Below, piece after piece: positions 1 through 12,688 of a DNA stretch of 64,000 nt (position 1 is its first letter; every line of letters begins with the position of its first letter). The position numbers were made by a program, and so were the translations under genes. Origin of the DNA: Batillaria attramentaria (taxonomy: Eukaryota > Mollusca > Gastropoda > Batillariidae); NCBI GenBank assembly GCA_018292915.2, contig JACVVK020000090.1, positions 1,356,001 through 1,420,000 of the forward strand. The letters run 5' to 3'. The notes beneath the pieces were generated by a model. That model made no database searches and was not told the origin of the DNA. It was given only the letters and a program-made list of their open reading frames with translations.

Positions 1-199
1 ACGTAGTTAGAATAATTTCCAAGGTTGAGGTCGAGACTGGCCTTGATTAAAAGATATAATTCTGTGGGCTGGATTCTGATATACTCGTCCTGCTGAGCTT
101 TGCAGTTAGTCTCGTTGCCGGCAAACGTTGAGTTCTTTATGTTTCCGGATTTGTCGGATACCGATACACGGCATGTGTTGAGATCCGGTGGTTCTTCCA
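1..199 (-). CDS. Gene 3 exon: conserved Cys module (cut by window edge)
   Basis: Acceptor AATTGCAG at 200-202. Encodes EEPPDLNTCRVSVSDKSGNI, FAGNETNCKAQQDEYIRIQP and TELYLLIKASLDLNLG, aligning with gene 2 exon 7. It is open to the edge. Confidence 0.75.
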
Positions 200-3100
200 C
201 TGCAATTATATAATACAAGCCGTATGAAATGATATAACATGTACTGCGGTAATTTCTAGGGCACACTGGCATATGACATACAACCTCTCTGTCTGTCTGT
301 CTCTCTTGTTCATTCAAGTGAAGAAGGACGATATACACTCAGCTAACCAATTATCCAATCATCCACCCACCCGTGACAAACCGCATTTATGGGTTTGCAT
401 GAATTAACATGGTGGATATAACAATCCACTATACAAAATCAGACGTGAAATAAATATACATCAAACTGAAATACACATGACCAACCGGGTAATCTTGTTC
501 AAAGTGTAAGCGGAGTCAGTGTTGTGAGATCGCGTTACGTTACACCACCCAACCAACCAACACCTACTCACGTACCACAGTATCAACCAAACATCCACTA
601 ACCCACCCTTGCACTACATCAGTCAGCACTGCTGGGAGTCTCTGTCATTATCAACTGTTGTATTTTTCTCCTGCTATGTCGCTCTCTCGGTGCACTCGCA
701 GAGAAGACACGGATTACAACAGGATGCAACCCAATACTATATTAACAGATGCGTGGAGAACATATTCATGAAAGAAGAAGAACCCAGAACCCTGTGCAGG
801 GCTGCTTATATACAACACAGGTCAAATCTAGAACATTCCTCAACATACTGGCAAGTTCGAGATCTTTCCGAGGTTACATAATCTAGTGACGTTACTGCAC
901 CAGCATGTTCTGCGATGGTCTGGAAATTTCCATCGAAATGCAGTGGCTTTTCGCGATCGCTACAACACAACAAAGGAAGAAAACTTACGTTCGCAGAGGG
1001 CGTGTGTGGTGCCTGATTTGATCCGAAAGCCGGGCCTACACACACAGCCTGGGGCAACATTTCCAGTACAATCTCCTGGCCAGCAGTGATGCATCTCCCA
1101 TGAACACGGATCCGCTGGAAATAGTCACATGAGGTAACTATCACTTGTGAATCGAAATAGTAAATGAAATAAAGGGACATGTTTTTGTTGGTTCGTAGAA
1201 AACTCACCGCTGAGTTGGTTTGATGGCAATAGGACCGAAAAAAGTCATGGTTTAAAATCCATAATTCACCACGCGTGGTATAACATTGTACCCATGACAA
1301 TCACACGTGAATTATGGCTGTACCTAAAGAGTGCACACGTATTACTCCTAGCAATGTTCCAGCAGTGTGTTCTGGTTAAATAATTTGCGTCAGGATATGA
1401 TGCGAAAAGCGACTAAAGAATAAATTACTTCACGACATGACGTGGTTCGACTTCGTATGGGAATGGGGATGAAGGAGCTTTGCCAGTCGCTTGACGTGGA
1501 ATTCTTGATCTTTATCCACAAGCGGTCGTGTTTGTGATAAAGCATTTACACCCCATCAAGCTGTGGGATACCGACGAGTATTTTAATCCAAGACGCAAAT
1601 TGCGTCTTGGATCAAAATACGAGTCGGTATACCACAGTTTGATGGGGTGTAAATACTTTATCACCCTTCTTTAGGCCAATTTATGGTATATTCTGAACGT
1701 TTATCCTAGTAACTAGAGAGGCAGCAGCCTCCATGGCTCCCTTGTGACATGGGTCAAGTTCATTCAAAAGAGTATGTTTGTAAAAATCATCAAGCCAAGT
1801 AAGGTGTCTCTGGTGTTTCCTAGTTCCTGGCAATATTACAGTTTTACCTAAAACTGTTTGTATGGCCTTGACCTTGGGTCAAGGTCATTCAAATGAGATC
1901 TCATCAATGTCTATCATTATGCCAAATTTGAGGCCTCTAGTATTTGTAGTTTCTCCAAAAACGGTATATTGCAATTCACAACAGACATCTTTAATGACCT
2001 TGACCTTGACTCCTTGCATAGATATTACCAATGTCTATTAGCACGCCAGGTTTGGTGCCTCTGTTCTTTGTAGATTCTGAGAAAATGCCAATGTTAAGGT
2101 TTCACAAAAATAGCTTGTACGGCCTTGACCTTTACATAAGGCCGTTGTATATATCTGTAAAGTTCTTATCAATGTCTATCATCATGCAAAGTTTAAAATC
2201 TCTTGTGTTTGTAGATTCCAAGAAAATGCCAATGTAAAATTTTCAAACAGACAGCTTTAGTGACCTTGACTCAAGGTCATTCAAAATGATATATTTTGAC
2301 AAGTCTTATGGCTGTCTATCAGCATGCCAAGTTTGGTGCTTCTGCTGTTTGTAGATTCTGAGAAAATGCCAATGTTATGGTTTACTGCAGAAATGTGAAA
2401 AATAGCTTGTACGGCCTTGACCTTGACACAAGGCCATTGGATACATGTATGTCTGTAAAGTTCTCACCAATGTCTATCATGCAAAGTTTACAATCTCTGG
2501 CTTTTGTAGATCCCAAGAAAATGCCAATGTAAAATTTTCAAACAGACCTCTTTAGTGACCTTGACCTTGAGTCAAGGTCATTCAAAATGATACACTTTGA
2601 AAGGTCTTATGGCTGTCTATTAGCGTGCCAAGTTTGGTGCCTCTGCTATTTGCAGATTCTGAGAAAATGCCAATGTTAAGGTTTACTGCAGAAATGCGGA
2701 AAATAGCTTGTACGGCCTTGACCTTGACATAAGGCCATTTAATACATGTATATCTGTTAAGTTCCTATCAATGTCTATCATCAGGCAAAGTGTAAAATTT
2801 ATGGTATTTGTAGATTTCAAGAAAACCCGAATGTAAAATTTTCAAACAGACCGCTTTAGTGACCTTGACTCAAGGTCAAGGTCATTCAAAATGACATATT
2901 TTGAAAGGTCTTATGGCTATCAGCAGGCCAACTTTGGTGCCTCTGCTTTTTGTAGATTTTGAGAAAATGCCATGGTTTACTGCGGAAATGCGGAAAATAG
3001 CTTGTACGGCCTTGACCTTGAAATAAGGCCATTAAGTACACATATAACTGTAAAGTTCTTATCAATGTCTATCAGCAGGCAAAGTTTAAAATCTCTGGTG

Positions 3101-3303
3101 TTTGTAGATTCCAAGAAAATGCCAATGTAAAATTTTCAAACAGACTTTAGTGACCTTGACCTTGAGTAGCGGTCATTCAAAGTGATATATTTTACAGGGT
3201 CTTAGGACTCTCTATCAGCAAGCCAAGTTTGGTGCCTCTGCCATTTGTAGATTCTGAGAAAATGCCAATGTTAAGGTTTCTATATATTTACTGCGGACAC
3301 ACA

Positions 3304-3362
<59 letters not shown>

Positions 3363-4850
3363 GACGGAGGGTTAGTACATAGACTCCCTTTGTTACACAA
3401 GGGAGCCAAAAACAGTCGACAGCGGCTGCACATAGCAGACAAACGAGTTTGTACGTTGGCAGAGCACGACGTCGACAGAATAAAGTGCGACTTTTTATGC
3501 TGGCAAGACGGTGCCAATTCACTCATGAACTCCAATCCAAACAAAAACACAAGTTTTAAACTTCCACTACAGACACAAACAAACATGTTCACGCTTTCAA
3601 GGAAATGTAAATTTGCGAGGTGAGTGCGAAACCGATCAAGCACAGTTCAGTCTGTTCATGCTTTGCACGCTTAGGGCCCGTTCAAGCGGGAGTCTTCCTG
3701 TCGCGATTCTTTACGAATATGAATCGTTGTGAATGTTTATTCTAATATCTGTAGTACATGTACACCGATTAAAGTCCTTTCCCCAACAGCTACATTTTAT
3801 AACTGCATGCAGATTTAAACGATTCAAGAAGCTTCTGCTCAATCGGAGATCTATCTCGACGACGAATCCGCTGCCATTCTCTGCGCCGATAGCAGACGTC
3901 CGACTCCGTCGATTTCTTTTCAGCTCTGTGTCACAGGTTTTGGGTTTCCTAGTGTTGAAATTGCTTGATTTGAGAGCGCAGCGTTTGGTAGATCAAGTCT
4001 GCTGCCGTCCCAAACTTGAGCAGCGGGATTTGTGGGCTTGATACGGTCGGCCAAATCAGTAAACAGCATACATGCCGGTGAGACGCCAGCTTCGATTGAA
4101 CTTTTTGAGAATGACTTTTGACAAGTGTTGGTTAAAATTTGAAATTGGTCAAAGTTGGTCCGAAATTTGAGTGAGTGCTTGCTAGGTACAGGCTACTGTC
4201 GTTTTGCACTTGAACAACGAGTTTGTGTAGTCGGAAACACCGATATGCCGAGTCAAAATGTTTCGTCGTCGATGGTGTTGACATAGGGAGCGAATTCTCC
4301 CTGAAGAGTAGTACCACATGTACTTGCTCATCGATGACGATGTTTGTTTGTTTGTTTGTTTTTTTCCAAACAGGATGTATCTCTGCTTTTGCAGGGAACC
4401 ATGCCTTATTGTCATGTGATGCCGTGCTCTGTGTCACATGATTTCTCAAGTACTAGTACAATACGGACACTTATTCTACAAGAGAGATCAAAGAAAAAGA
4501 GGCCGCTATGGATGATAATTAATGTAAATGAGAAATGAAACCTGAAAAACAAACAAGCAAAAAAGAAAGAAGAAAGTACCTTCACAAAAATAGAGAAAGG
4601 TTTTAGTGCAGTATATGTCATTCCATGTGTAGTCGGCATCTTTCCAGATGTGGAGGCAGTCCTCATTATGATTATGACCGGCATTGTCTGGCTGATTTTT
4701 TCCCCAGTGGAAATAGGTGACTGGGCTGCCGTCACTCGCCCAAACCCACTGCCCTTCTACGGACCGATCGTTGCCACCAAGGTAAAAACTGTCATCTGCA
4801 AGAGTGCAAAAACCTTGTGTGTAACAGTGTAACAATAGAAATGTTTGCTT

Positions 4851-4937
<87 letters not shown>

Positions 4938-5017
4938 TTAGAATAATAAGCCTCAGGCCCTGAAAGAAGATCAAACATAAAATATAAAACAATCATCATC
5001 TGCACCCCTCTCTCTCT

Positions 5018-5102
<85 letters not shown>

Positions 5103-5941
5103 CGACGCACACGCACGCACATAAGATGTACCTCAATCACTCAGTCTGAATTCTAACAAAAATTATTGTTTCACATTCCGTGTGCCGTGTGCGTCTCTCC
5201 CTCGCGCTTCGGCACCATGTAATCGTTTCTCAGTGTTCGGTACGGCACTTGGGAGTGTGTGAATAAATTACCGAGATATGAGGGGTTTTTTGACAGTTTT
5301 ATATTTTGCATCAGCATCATTTTGTTGAGTGTGAGTTGTTTCCGTAAGGGCAGGACGCCCAATAAGTAGAATTTGTCATCGGTGCTGAGCGAGCACAGAC
5401 TTTTTGCACAGTCAATGATCAGTTTAATTGCTCGTCTGTGAAGCGAATTTATCCTTTTAAAGTTTGCCTCACTACAACCGTCCCAAACGGTGGACGCATA
5501 GTCTATGTGTGGCTGGATATGTGCGTTGTAAAACAGTTTTCTTGTGGGTTCATCGGTAAAGTATTTAGTTTAAATAGTATTTAAGTTTGGATAGTAAAAA
5601 CAGATTCTTTGACAGCACTTTACAAGTATTATTAATTTTATGTGCGCTTGCCAGCTTAGCTGATCATCTACTGTGATCCCCAGTACGCGGTGTACATGAA
5701 CTTGTTCAATATGATGAGAACCAAGGCAAAGCTGTAATGGGGGCGGATTCAGTTGCTGTTTCTGTCTTGTGGTAATTAACGTGCATTTAGTTTTAGATGG
5801 ATTAGGGATCATACAGTTATTTCTGCACCATTTTGAAACATCGTGTAGGCAGCAAAAAGACTACAAGTGGTGTTTGGCTGAGTTATGTGTAACGGCAAGT
5901 CGTTAAAAATATAGAGAATAATAGTGGTCCAAGTATGGATC

Positions 5942-5983
<42 letters not shown>

Positions 5984-8697
5984 TCGCATGCACAAACAAC
6001 ACGCTTACTTTTCTTTCTGGCAATTTCCTCCAGAAACTCGCTGACTCCTTGAGTTCTCGGTTCGGCCAGTTTTCCTCTCTTTTCTATGCATTTCGTCTGA
6101 CGAAAAAAGGCTTGCAACAGTACTCATATACTTTGTAGCAACACATAGTGATAACTAACAGACTAAATAGATCGTCGCATGCAAGCAAGAGGCCCCCGTA
6201 ATTAATGATCATATAATATCTACTAAGGGCCTATGGTTATCCACACACAAACAAGCTGCTAATATACACGATTTTTTTGCTGTTATTTGCTGTTTCATGC
6301 AGGAAATCTATTATTTTAGACATTCAGTGTCAAACCATATTCCCTGGTGCTCAGATGATATTCCCGTCTTTAGTCACTCATGCTGTGCTTCTGACAAAGT
6401 CCTATATAAATAATTCTGCTAAGTCCATCATCCCCGTTTTGATGTTGTTGTTGTTGTTGTGTTGGGGTGGTGGGATGGGGGTGGAGAAAGGGGGTGTATG
6501 TTTTGTTTGTTTGTTTGGTTTTTTTTTTCTGATCCCGTTTGCGGTAAACAAAACTAATCCACATACTCCTGCACGGTCCCAAGTCAACCAGTCGGTGCCG
6601 GCATGGAAGCAGGAATCGCGATGGCCGTACTTGAAGTCACTTGGACAATCTGTCAAGTTTAAGTCAATCCAAGTCAGTTTTATTTGTCCCAGAAGTGAGA
6701 AAATCGCTTTACAACACGCGAAAATCGCTTTGCAACAGGCGTAGAACATACACATAAAACGTAACAAGCATGCAAATAATACAATCATAATCACCGTATA
6801 AGAATGTAGTAACCCAAATCACGTTAAGACAGTTATTTAATCTGTAAAAGATACTCTACTTACTCCGTGATTACACAGAGAAAAGTATCGAACGTACTCA
6901 CAAGAGGGGTGGCAGGGATAGCCGAATGGTAGAGCGATGACTTTCAATGCTCGAGTCGTGAGTTCGATTCCCGGCTGGGGCCAGATATTTGTGCTGGCCT
7001 TTTTCTCGTTGCCCCGTCTTTCATACGACCCATACGTGGTGGAAAAGGGCGTTAAACTCAACACACACACACCCCTCCTTCCCCCATCCCCCCGCCCACC
7101 CCGTTTAGTGACCTCATGTTCACACTTTTTGGCTGCAGAGTTCCTATTTACGGGATCGCCAACTTTCTATTTTGTTCTTTCATGAAATTATAAACTGAGG
7201 AGCTAAATACTGCGCTAGCAAACCGGGATTCTATCGGTCAAAGGGAAGCAATCATATGTAAAAACTCTTAGCATGGAGAGAGTTAACGTGCACCTCGGCA
7301 AAGTACGTGTATTTGTCATACGGTCCAGCCTGACACTTCATGACATGCTGCACCGAGTAGCTGTGTCGGAGCCATAAAAGCAGAATGACAGAGCGCTGTG
7401 CTTTGACTCCTCAGGCCGTGAGTTCAAATCCCGACTGAAGCCAAATATTTGTCTTATACTTGTTGCCCCGTCTTTGGTATCAGGCATATGTGATGGATTA
7501 TGGCGTTACATCTTCAAACACCCGCAGTAATGTTGCGGCGACTATGGCTCACGATCTCTCTTCTATCAAAGCGATTGGTAGGTGGCACTTTTTAAGTCGA
7601 GGGCAAGTCATCTGCCTCTGCCTCTTGCTCTCAGGCGTCAGATATCTGCCTCTTGCGCTTGGGTGTCCAGTTCCTCTTGGGAGTAGGCAAGACGGCGCGA
7701 CAGCCCAACAAACAGCAGCCAGGTCCAGGGGTTCCCTCTTACTGACTGGTATTGCTCTGAATCGGCACCATACGCAGGGCGGGTGCCATTCCTTGTGGCA
7801 ACAGCTTCTGTCTTAGTCATGAGCTGATTATTGTCAATATTTAGTCCCTCCATCCTCAACATCCGCACGATCTTCACCAGTGACGTCATCACATGACATG
7901 GCTTCGAATAAATTGTAGCAGTCCTAAAGGCCTCTTTATATTCCAGCATAGAGATGACATCAATCACGGCCACAGACATGAGAAAAACGTAGCACCTTCA
8001 TAACTTATATGTTACGAAAACCCCTACCCTCTCGCGCCTAGCGTCCCATTTTTGGGACGCTTCTTTGCGAACATGCCATACGCATACTATGCATTTTAAG
8101 CAAAAACTGAGAGACACAATTTTAGATTAGATATCAATTAATATTTTTTCTCTTCTTTGACACCATTAAAAAGTAGCAAAATGTAAAAGGTATGGGCCTT
8201 CTTTTTATAGTTTGCCAGTCTGACGAATTTTTTCAATGAAAAATGCTCTGCAAATGGTCGACAACAATTATTTCCAAAGGAAAGTACTTGAAACCTGTAT
8301 TTATATGCGTAAGATGCGCTTCTCTTTGACTAGCAACCAATGTTTGATGTAGAAATGCATTCGGGTTTGAGGAGTGGTTCCGAAATGTAAACGTCCCAAA
8401 ACAGGGACGCTAGGCATTAATGGGTTAAACGGATCTTGAACGAAATAAAAACGAAAGGTTACAAGGTTTGCCGTTGCTTTTGGTTTCGTCATTCGTCATT
8501 TTGCCCTGGACAAACCGGTGACTGAGAAGTCGACAATGTAATATTCGCGTGATTTGAAAAAGACAATATTGCAAAAGCATTAATTTGTACAGGCTCTCTC
8601 TAATTTCCACTCGCACTGAAAAATCAGACACACCTGCAGCTGAAGTTGCTGGCTCAAACGTAATGAGAATGAGCGCTACAGCAAAGGCCCACCACAT
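1..8697 (-). CDS. Gene 3 (partial): C-type lectin-fronted paralogue of gene 2
   Basis: Six exons: 8634-8697 signal peptide; 6567-6649, 6009-6096 and 4580-4795 one complete C-type lectin domain; 989-1114 EGF-like; 1-199 conserved Cys module, truncated by the window edge. Phases agree throughout (1, 0, 1, 1, 1). The last two exons are homologous to gene 2 exons 6 and 7, so the repeat array of gene 2 probably follows off the left edge. The product is secreted. The lectin domain suggests sugar or surface-ligand binding, although no EPN calcium-site tripeptide is present (QPD is seen instead, which in CTLDs would favour galactose). CTLD exons lie among a LINE fragment and microsatellites, so exon finders could miss them. 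Confidence 0.78.
989..1114 (-). CDS. Gene 3 exon: EGF-like module
   Basis: Encodes DPCSWEMHHCWPGDC then APGCVCRPGFRIKSG. Close homologue of gene 2 exon 6, with the same intron phases. Acceptor CTATTTCCAG, donor GTAAGT. Confidence 0.78.
1534..1664. repeat. Fold-back (hairpin) element, copy 1
   Basis: Two arms of about 60 bp with a two-base centre form a near-perfect palindrome; each arm contains the core AATCCAAGACGCAA or its complement and GTGATAAAG at the outer end. Related copy at 57,888-58,031. Such structures behave like small non-autonomous DNA elements. Confidence 0.8.
1711..3407 (+). mobile_element. TCAAGGTCA-rich element, copy 1
   Basis: Bounded by AACTAGAG and GGGAGCC. Inside are about five tandem units of roughly 300 bp, each made of two related halves (one with GATTCTGAGAAAATGCC, the other with GATTCCAAGAAAATGCC) and each carrying TGACCTTGA and/or TCAAGGTCA. 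Both ends carry GGCTCCCTTGTG in opposite orientation. A TG/AC microsatellite (3,301-3,360) lies inside near its 3' end. Other copies: 39,492-40,830 (minus) and 61,811-63,364. Confidence 0.75.
3408..3750 (-). repeat. Repeat with conserved short ORF, copy 1
   Basis: Minus-strand sequence is highly similar to 57,480-57,840. The ORF from 3,643 begins MLDRFRTHLANLHFLESVNM; the second copy has MLDRFRIHLANLHFLESVSL. The shared reading frame runs about 80 codons. Function unknown; probably part of a transposon. Confidence 0.65.
4580..4795 (-). CDS. Gene 3 exon: C-type lectin, C-terminal part
   Basis: Encodes DSFYLGGNDRSVEGQWVWAS, TYFHWGKNQPDNAGHNHNED, CLHIW, YTWNDIYC and FLYFCE. All late CTLD marks are there: W-x-W-x-DG, QPD, E-D-C, W-N-D and the last two Cys. 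QPD replaces the mannose-type EPN. Acceptor CTCTTGCAG, donor GTACTT, phase 1 to 1. Confidence 0.88.
4853..5104. repeat. Two AC microsatellites
   Basis: Long AC runs at about 4,853-4,935 and 5,021-5,102 separated by unique sequence, in the gene 3 intron upstream of the last lectin exon. Confidence 0.9.
5165..5945 (-). pseudogene. LINE reverse-transcriptase fragment (CR1/L2-like)
   Basis: Minus-strand frames read SILGP-like and FNDLPLHI near 5.9 kb, NPSKTKCTLITTRQKQQL and HRVLGITVDDQLSWQAHI near 5.7 kb, and GVLPLRKQLTLNKMM near 5.3 kb. These match the late part of non-LTR reverse transcriptases. Stops and frameshifts show it is dead. It lies in the gene 3 intron, same strand as the gene. Confidence 0.75.
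6009..6096 (-). CDS. Gene 3 exon: C-type lectin, middle part
   Basis: Encodes TKCIEKRGKLAEPRTQGVSE then FLEEIARKK, the C-x4-G-x-LA-x-P helix-2 region of a CTLD. Acceptor TTTTTCGTCAG, donor GTAAGC, phase 0 to 1. An AG repeat follows within 35 bp. Confidence 0.78.
6567..6649 (-). CDS. Gene 3 exon: C-type lectin, N-terminal part
   Basis: Encodes DCPSDFKYGHRDSCFHAGTD then WLTWDRAG, matching the C-P-x-F ... SC-F ... L-T-W-x-x-A start of a CTLD. Acceptor AACTTGACAG, donor GTATGT, phase 1 to 0. Confidence 0.75.
6905..7072 (+). mobile_element. SINE family A
   Basis: tRNA-like head (GGATAGCCGAATGGTAGAGC, then B-box-like GAGTTCGATTCC) followed by GCCAGATATTTGTGCTGGC and a tail GTGGTGGAAAAGGGCGTTAA. 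The same layout recurs many times in this window. Confidence 0.85.
7367..7527 (+). mobile_element. SINE family A, diverged copy
   Basis: Recognisable by GTGAGTTCAAATCCCGACTG, AAATATTTGTC, GTTGCCCCGTCTTTG and GGCGTTAC, but with many substitutions. Confidence 0.65.
8022..8425. mobile_element. Short inverted-repeat element (MITE-like)
   Basis: Left end has GCCTAGCGTCCCATTTTTGG, right end the complement of GCCTAGCGTCCCTGTTTTGG; TTAA follows the right end. No coding capacity. The repeats plus TTAA suggest a piggyBac-type MITE, but the left TTAA is not intact. Confidence 0.5.
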
Positions 8698-8703
8698 TTT
8701 GAC
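8634..8703 (-). CDS. Gene 3 first coding exon: signal peptide
   Basis: Acceptor TGTTTTACAG (exon end 8703), ATG at 8697. The 21 codons read MWWAFAVALILITFEPATSA plus A, a strong signal peptide. The donor GTGTGT leaves phase 1, matching the first lectin exon. A leader intron precedes it, as in genes 1 and 2. Confidence 0.7.
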
Positions 8704-10290
8704 CTGTAAAACAGGACACAAAAACTAAAACAAACACACACACAACAAACAAAACGAACAGAAGTGCAGTAAATATATAAACATACCAGCTCTGTCCTAT
8801 TCACCTTCCTCCACCCCCCTTTGCCTTAAATGAGAAAAAGAGCCTACAACTGGTAAAAAGAGATTTTAAAAAAGTCAAAACGCCATTTGTCTTCTATATG
8901 CATCTCATGGGATGGGACGGACAACAAGGACAACAAGTGGAGGCAGTAGAAAAACAAACTTACTGCGTTCTGTTGCCGCTTAGATGTCGCTGAACGATCT
9001 ACTCTACGGCTGAATAACTTTATCAGAGCACAATGCCAGTTTCAGCGTGCACCATGTTGCCGCCACCAACTCACCGGGAAAATACTTACGGCATTAGGCA
9101 GGATTGATAGTTTGTCTGTGCCGGCCCCCCATCCACCCTCCCCCCTCCTTCCCCTCCCGCCCCCCCAACCAAACAAACAAAAAGGACAGGCGTACTTTCC
9201 AAAAAGATAAACCAGGAAGAAAAGATAACACAACCACAACGATGGTATCGATAAATTTACGATCTTTATCGCTGGATTATCCTACACAACTTCGCTCGAA
9301 TTTATTGACGTCCCCGGGAGCACGATTTTTAATGCACTTCGCAAAAAGAAGGAGCTGTAAAAGAAACCCAGTGCGGCGGTTTTCATAACTCACACCCTCG
9401 TAGCGTCTTCATTAGTGCTTTCCAACGATGTTGCTTTACACGAACCATCAAGAACCATCGCGCAAAATCCCGTATGATGTCATCTTAGTATAAGTCCGGA
9501 GTGTAGTCCAGCCTACCTAATCGCCACACCTGTCAACCATGCGTGAGGGAAGTAACTTTGTCAGAGTTTCTTACAAAACTTTATTCCAACCTGAAATTGA
9601 GTGCTCCTGTGTAGAACCCCTACATACAATAACGCGTTAAAAAGTCCTAAAAAGTAAGTGACGTAAAACAACCGCATCTACGTACAACACGACGTCATTT
9701 GTTTTTTACGAAACAGTCTTCACCGTGACAACAACTTCATCCTTGACCGTGACGACAAGATGGCTGATGGCTTCAAGAGTGAAATAACACAGGACGGATC
9801 AATGCATTCACTTTGCGGCGGCCTATGATATACAACTAACGGGAAGTGGACCGCAGGCAAATCGACCTGAACAAACCGGACTTGAACTGGTCATAGAACT
9901 CCAACCCTAATCTGGCATGCGGCTACCACACTGGTTTCCATGGTTTCCTACGCCTATACACTAAGATGATGTCATTTTAGTGTAGGCTTATAAAAACCAT
10001 CTGTGAAATACAAGTCATTTTCGGGTTTCTCTGCCCAAGAACTCAAATAGCAAATTGTGACTGTTGGGCCCCTTATGACTCCCCTTACCAGTGGACTTAA
10101 AGATATCAAAAATTCTACGACTAACAGCACTGGATGCGTATCCGAAACTATAACGTATCAATGGTAGTACGGTACTACATAACGCGATCTATAGCACGGA
10201 TATGTCTACATGATGTCGTAGGTCCTATCCTTACGTGAATAAAAGAAATTGTCGTCGAAGCATCGTGCCAGCGCACTGAGGTGTTTGGTC
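8704..10290. other. Intergenic / leader-intron DNA of gene 3, no gene seen
   Basis: Two good minus-strand donors (GCA|GTAAGT near 8,970 and GCC|GTAAGT near 9,088) could end a non-coding first exon of gene 3. Otherwise only a C-rich stretch at 9,120-9,165 and unique sequence. No coding region supported. Confidence 0.4.
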
Positions 10291-10293
10291 GTA

Positions 10294-10640
10294 GTGTTAT
10301 CATTATACGCATTGCTATCATTTCGGTGCGTAATGCTATCGTTACATTGTGCTATCGGTGCGCAGGAAAACCTTTCCATAGTTCTATCGATGCGTAGTAC
10401 TATCGTTACATAGTACTATCGTTACAAAGTGCCATCGGAGAGTAATGCTATCGTTACAAAGTGCCATCGGAGAGTAATGCTATCGTTACATAGTGCTATC
10501 GGTGTGTAGTACTATCGTTACAAAGTGCTATCGGTGCGTAGGAAAACCTGTCAATAGTGCTACGCTATTGATGCGTAGTGCTATCGTTACCAGTACTATC
10601 GTTCCATACTGCTATCGTCGCGGGTGCATAGTGGCATTGA
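10294..10640. repeat. Degenerate minisatellite
   Basis: Repeated 16-18 bp words such as GTGCTATCGTTACATA and GTGCTATCGGTGCGTA alternate in a higher-order pattern of about 33 bp. Not coding. Confidence 0.75.
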
Positions 10641-10734
10641 CACATACTCTCAGATAAGATATAACATAACCAGAAAACAAGCACTCAACCGACACGCTTC
10701 GTCTATTAACGGCGGTTGAAACCCACAGAAAGGT

Positions 10735-10815
10735 TCTCTCTCTGTCTCTCCCTCTCTGTTTGTCTGTCTGTCTCTCTCTCTCTCTCTTTCTCTCACACAG
10801 ACACACAGACACACA

Positions 10816-10884
<69 letters not shown>
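10735..10884. repeat. TC then AC compound microsatellite
   Basis: TCTCTG-type repeats at 10,735-10,795 run into an AC array to 10,884. Confidence 0.9.
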
Positions 10885-11484
10885 TAACTTTTGTTTTACA
10901 GTTCGACTTGAGTGCGAACTGTTAAATCACCAGAGAAGCGTGTATGAGCGAACTTAAGTAAACATGAAAATTTGATAAGAGAACAATTTATAAGAAGCGT
11001 AACAAACACATTCTTTTCCGTAAACCATTAAATCGACATTAATGCCGTTTTCATGTACGTCTACCGTTTGAAACCGATTGGCCACTAATCTACCAGGAAG
11101 ATAACGCAGCTGCACACATATCACGTAAGTACCAAATGTAGGCACTTAAGCCCATAGACATCGATTGCTGTCTTTGACGGAGCAGAAAGAAATTATCTCC
11201 ATTCTGTACTCTGAACGACCTGACTGTAATTTGTCATGGTGTACTCTTCACAACCCTTCATTCCAGTTAAACATATAACAGAAGTTTATATTATGCTTTT
11301 ATTGGGAACCCTTGTAATCGATTTAAAACGGGCTTTTGTATCCGCTGGTTTTTCATGAACGTCCTTATGTAGATATGAAAACCAAGAACACGAATGAAAT
11401 TGCTATCTGCTCACTTTGTTTGCCCACATTGTATCGTTATTTTTAAAAAAGGATTTCTTTTGGACGAAGTGCTCAAAAAGCGAG

Positions 11485-11650
11485 GGTGGGGTGGGTGTTT
11501 GGGGGTTTAACGTCCTTTTTCACCACATACGGGTGATATCAAAGACGGGGCAACGATGAAAAAGCCAGCACTAATATTTGGCCCCAGCCGGGATGCGAAC
11601 TCACGACCCGAGCATTAGAACGCTCTACTATTCGGCCACCCCGCTCCCCG
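11485..11650 (-). mobile_element. SINE family A
   Basis: Complement of the family consensus: GTTTAACGTCC tail first, then GATATCAAAGACGGGGCAAC, AATATTTGGCCCCAGCC and the tRNA-like head ending GGCCACCCCGCTCCC. Confidence 0.85.
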
Positions 11651-12004
11651 CTCAAAGAGAGAGAGAGAGTGAGAGAGAGAGTTTGATTACAAAACAAAAC
11701 GTCGGCGGCAATATCAGTGTCACTGATAAGACGAAAACGGCTGATGTACTAAGTGTGCGTTGGTGTACTCAGCTGGTGCCTTGCAACCAGGATGTTTATA
11801 TCCTATAACGGTTATTAATGGCATTTTTTCTGTCAGTGCCACTAGATTCGTGCTTATCTGTTAGGCTCGTTTGAGTGTGTTTGTAAGCAAAGAGGAAGGG
11901 TTCGAGTGTCGTGATTAATTTCAAGTACCTTATGCCACGTTTATGATTTGCTCAGGTCGGCCCCCTCCGCCCCACTCCTCGGCTTTCGCTTCCATCCCCT
12001 GTTT

Positions 12005-12160
12005 TTATGTTGTTTCCATAGTAATGGAAACAACATCATAGGACGGGCTAAATTTTCCACGTTCATAGGCAAGCATCTGTGTTACAAAGGCACGACACTG
12101 CTGATCTCCCGCAGAGACGATTTTGCAAGTGTAACGCTGACAATGACGTAAGAAAACGTG
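12005..12160. repeat. Dispersed repeat with a 13-bp stem, copy 1
   Basis: ATGTTGTTTCCAT and its complement are separated by AGTA, followed by about 120 bp also found at 55,686-55,845 upstream of gene 1. Non-coding. Confidence 0.6.
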
Positions 12161-12576
12161 CGTATCTGCACCGGATGCGGCATTAAAGCGCGGAACAAGT
12201 TGGTGTGGACTATGTACATAGTCAGTTCCACGGGTATTTTGTGATTCATAATTTACACAATGCTTAAAACTTTGACCAATACGTGGACCCAACCACCTCC
12301 CCCCTGCCCCCCCCCCCCCCTGGAATTCTATCAACCAAAACACCCGAATGTACTTCTAGTTCAATTAATGTTTGTATTCCATAAAAAGTAATTTCAGTAA
12401 AAAAAAAAAAAAAAAAAAGACAAATAGTCTGGGTCTTCTCGATGGGATAATGACCACGTGGTTAGCCGTTCGGACACCGAAGCTTCAAGCTAAACCGTAG
12501 AACACAGAGGACTCGCTCTCTCTGTAGTACAGCCCTACTGGCAGGCTTAAGCGTAGCAAATGTGCGCGAATCGGCT

Positions 12577-12688
<112 letters not shown>

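Noticed and set aside
4757..5140. Long frames of alternating CV or TH residues, here and at about 20 other sites
   Set aside because: Translations of AC/TG microsatellites, not genes.
6920..6985. tRNA gene
   Set aside because: tRNA-like boxes are present but stems do not pair well and the same head recurs attached to a common body: it is a SINE.
7638..7979. 113-codon minus-strand open frame as a gene 3 exon
   Set aside because: No domain, no matching splice phases; the CTLD exons on either side already join without it.
12301..12320. C run and other mononucleotide runs as structural elements
   Set aside because: Simple repeats with no further signal; possibly sequencing-prone only.
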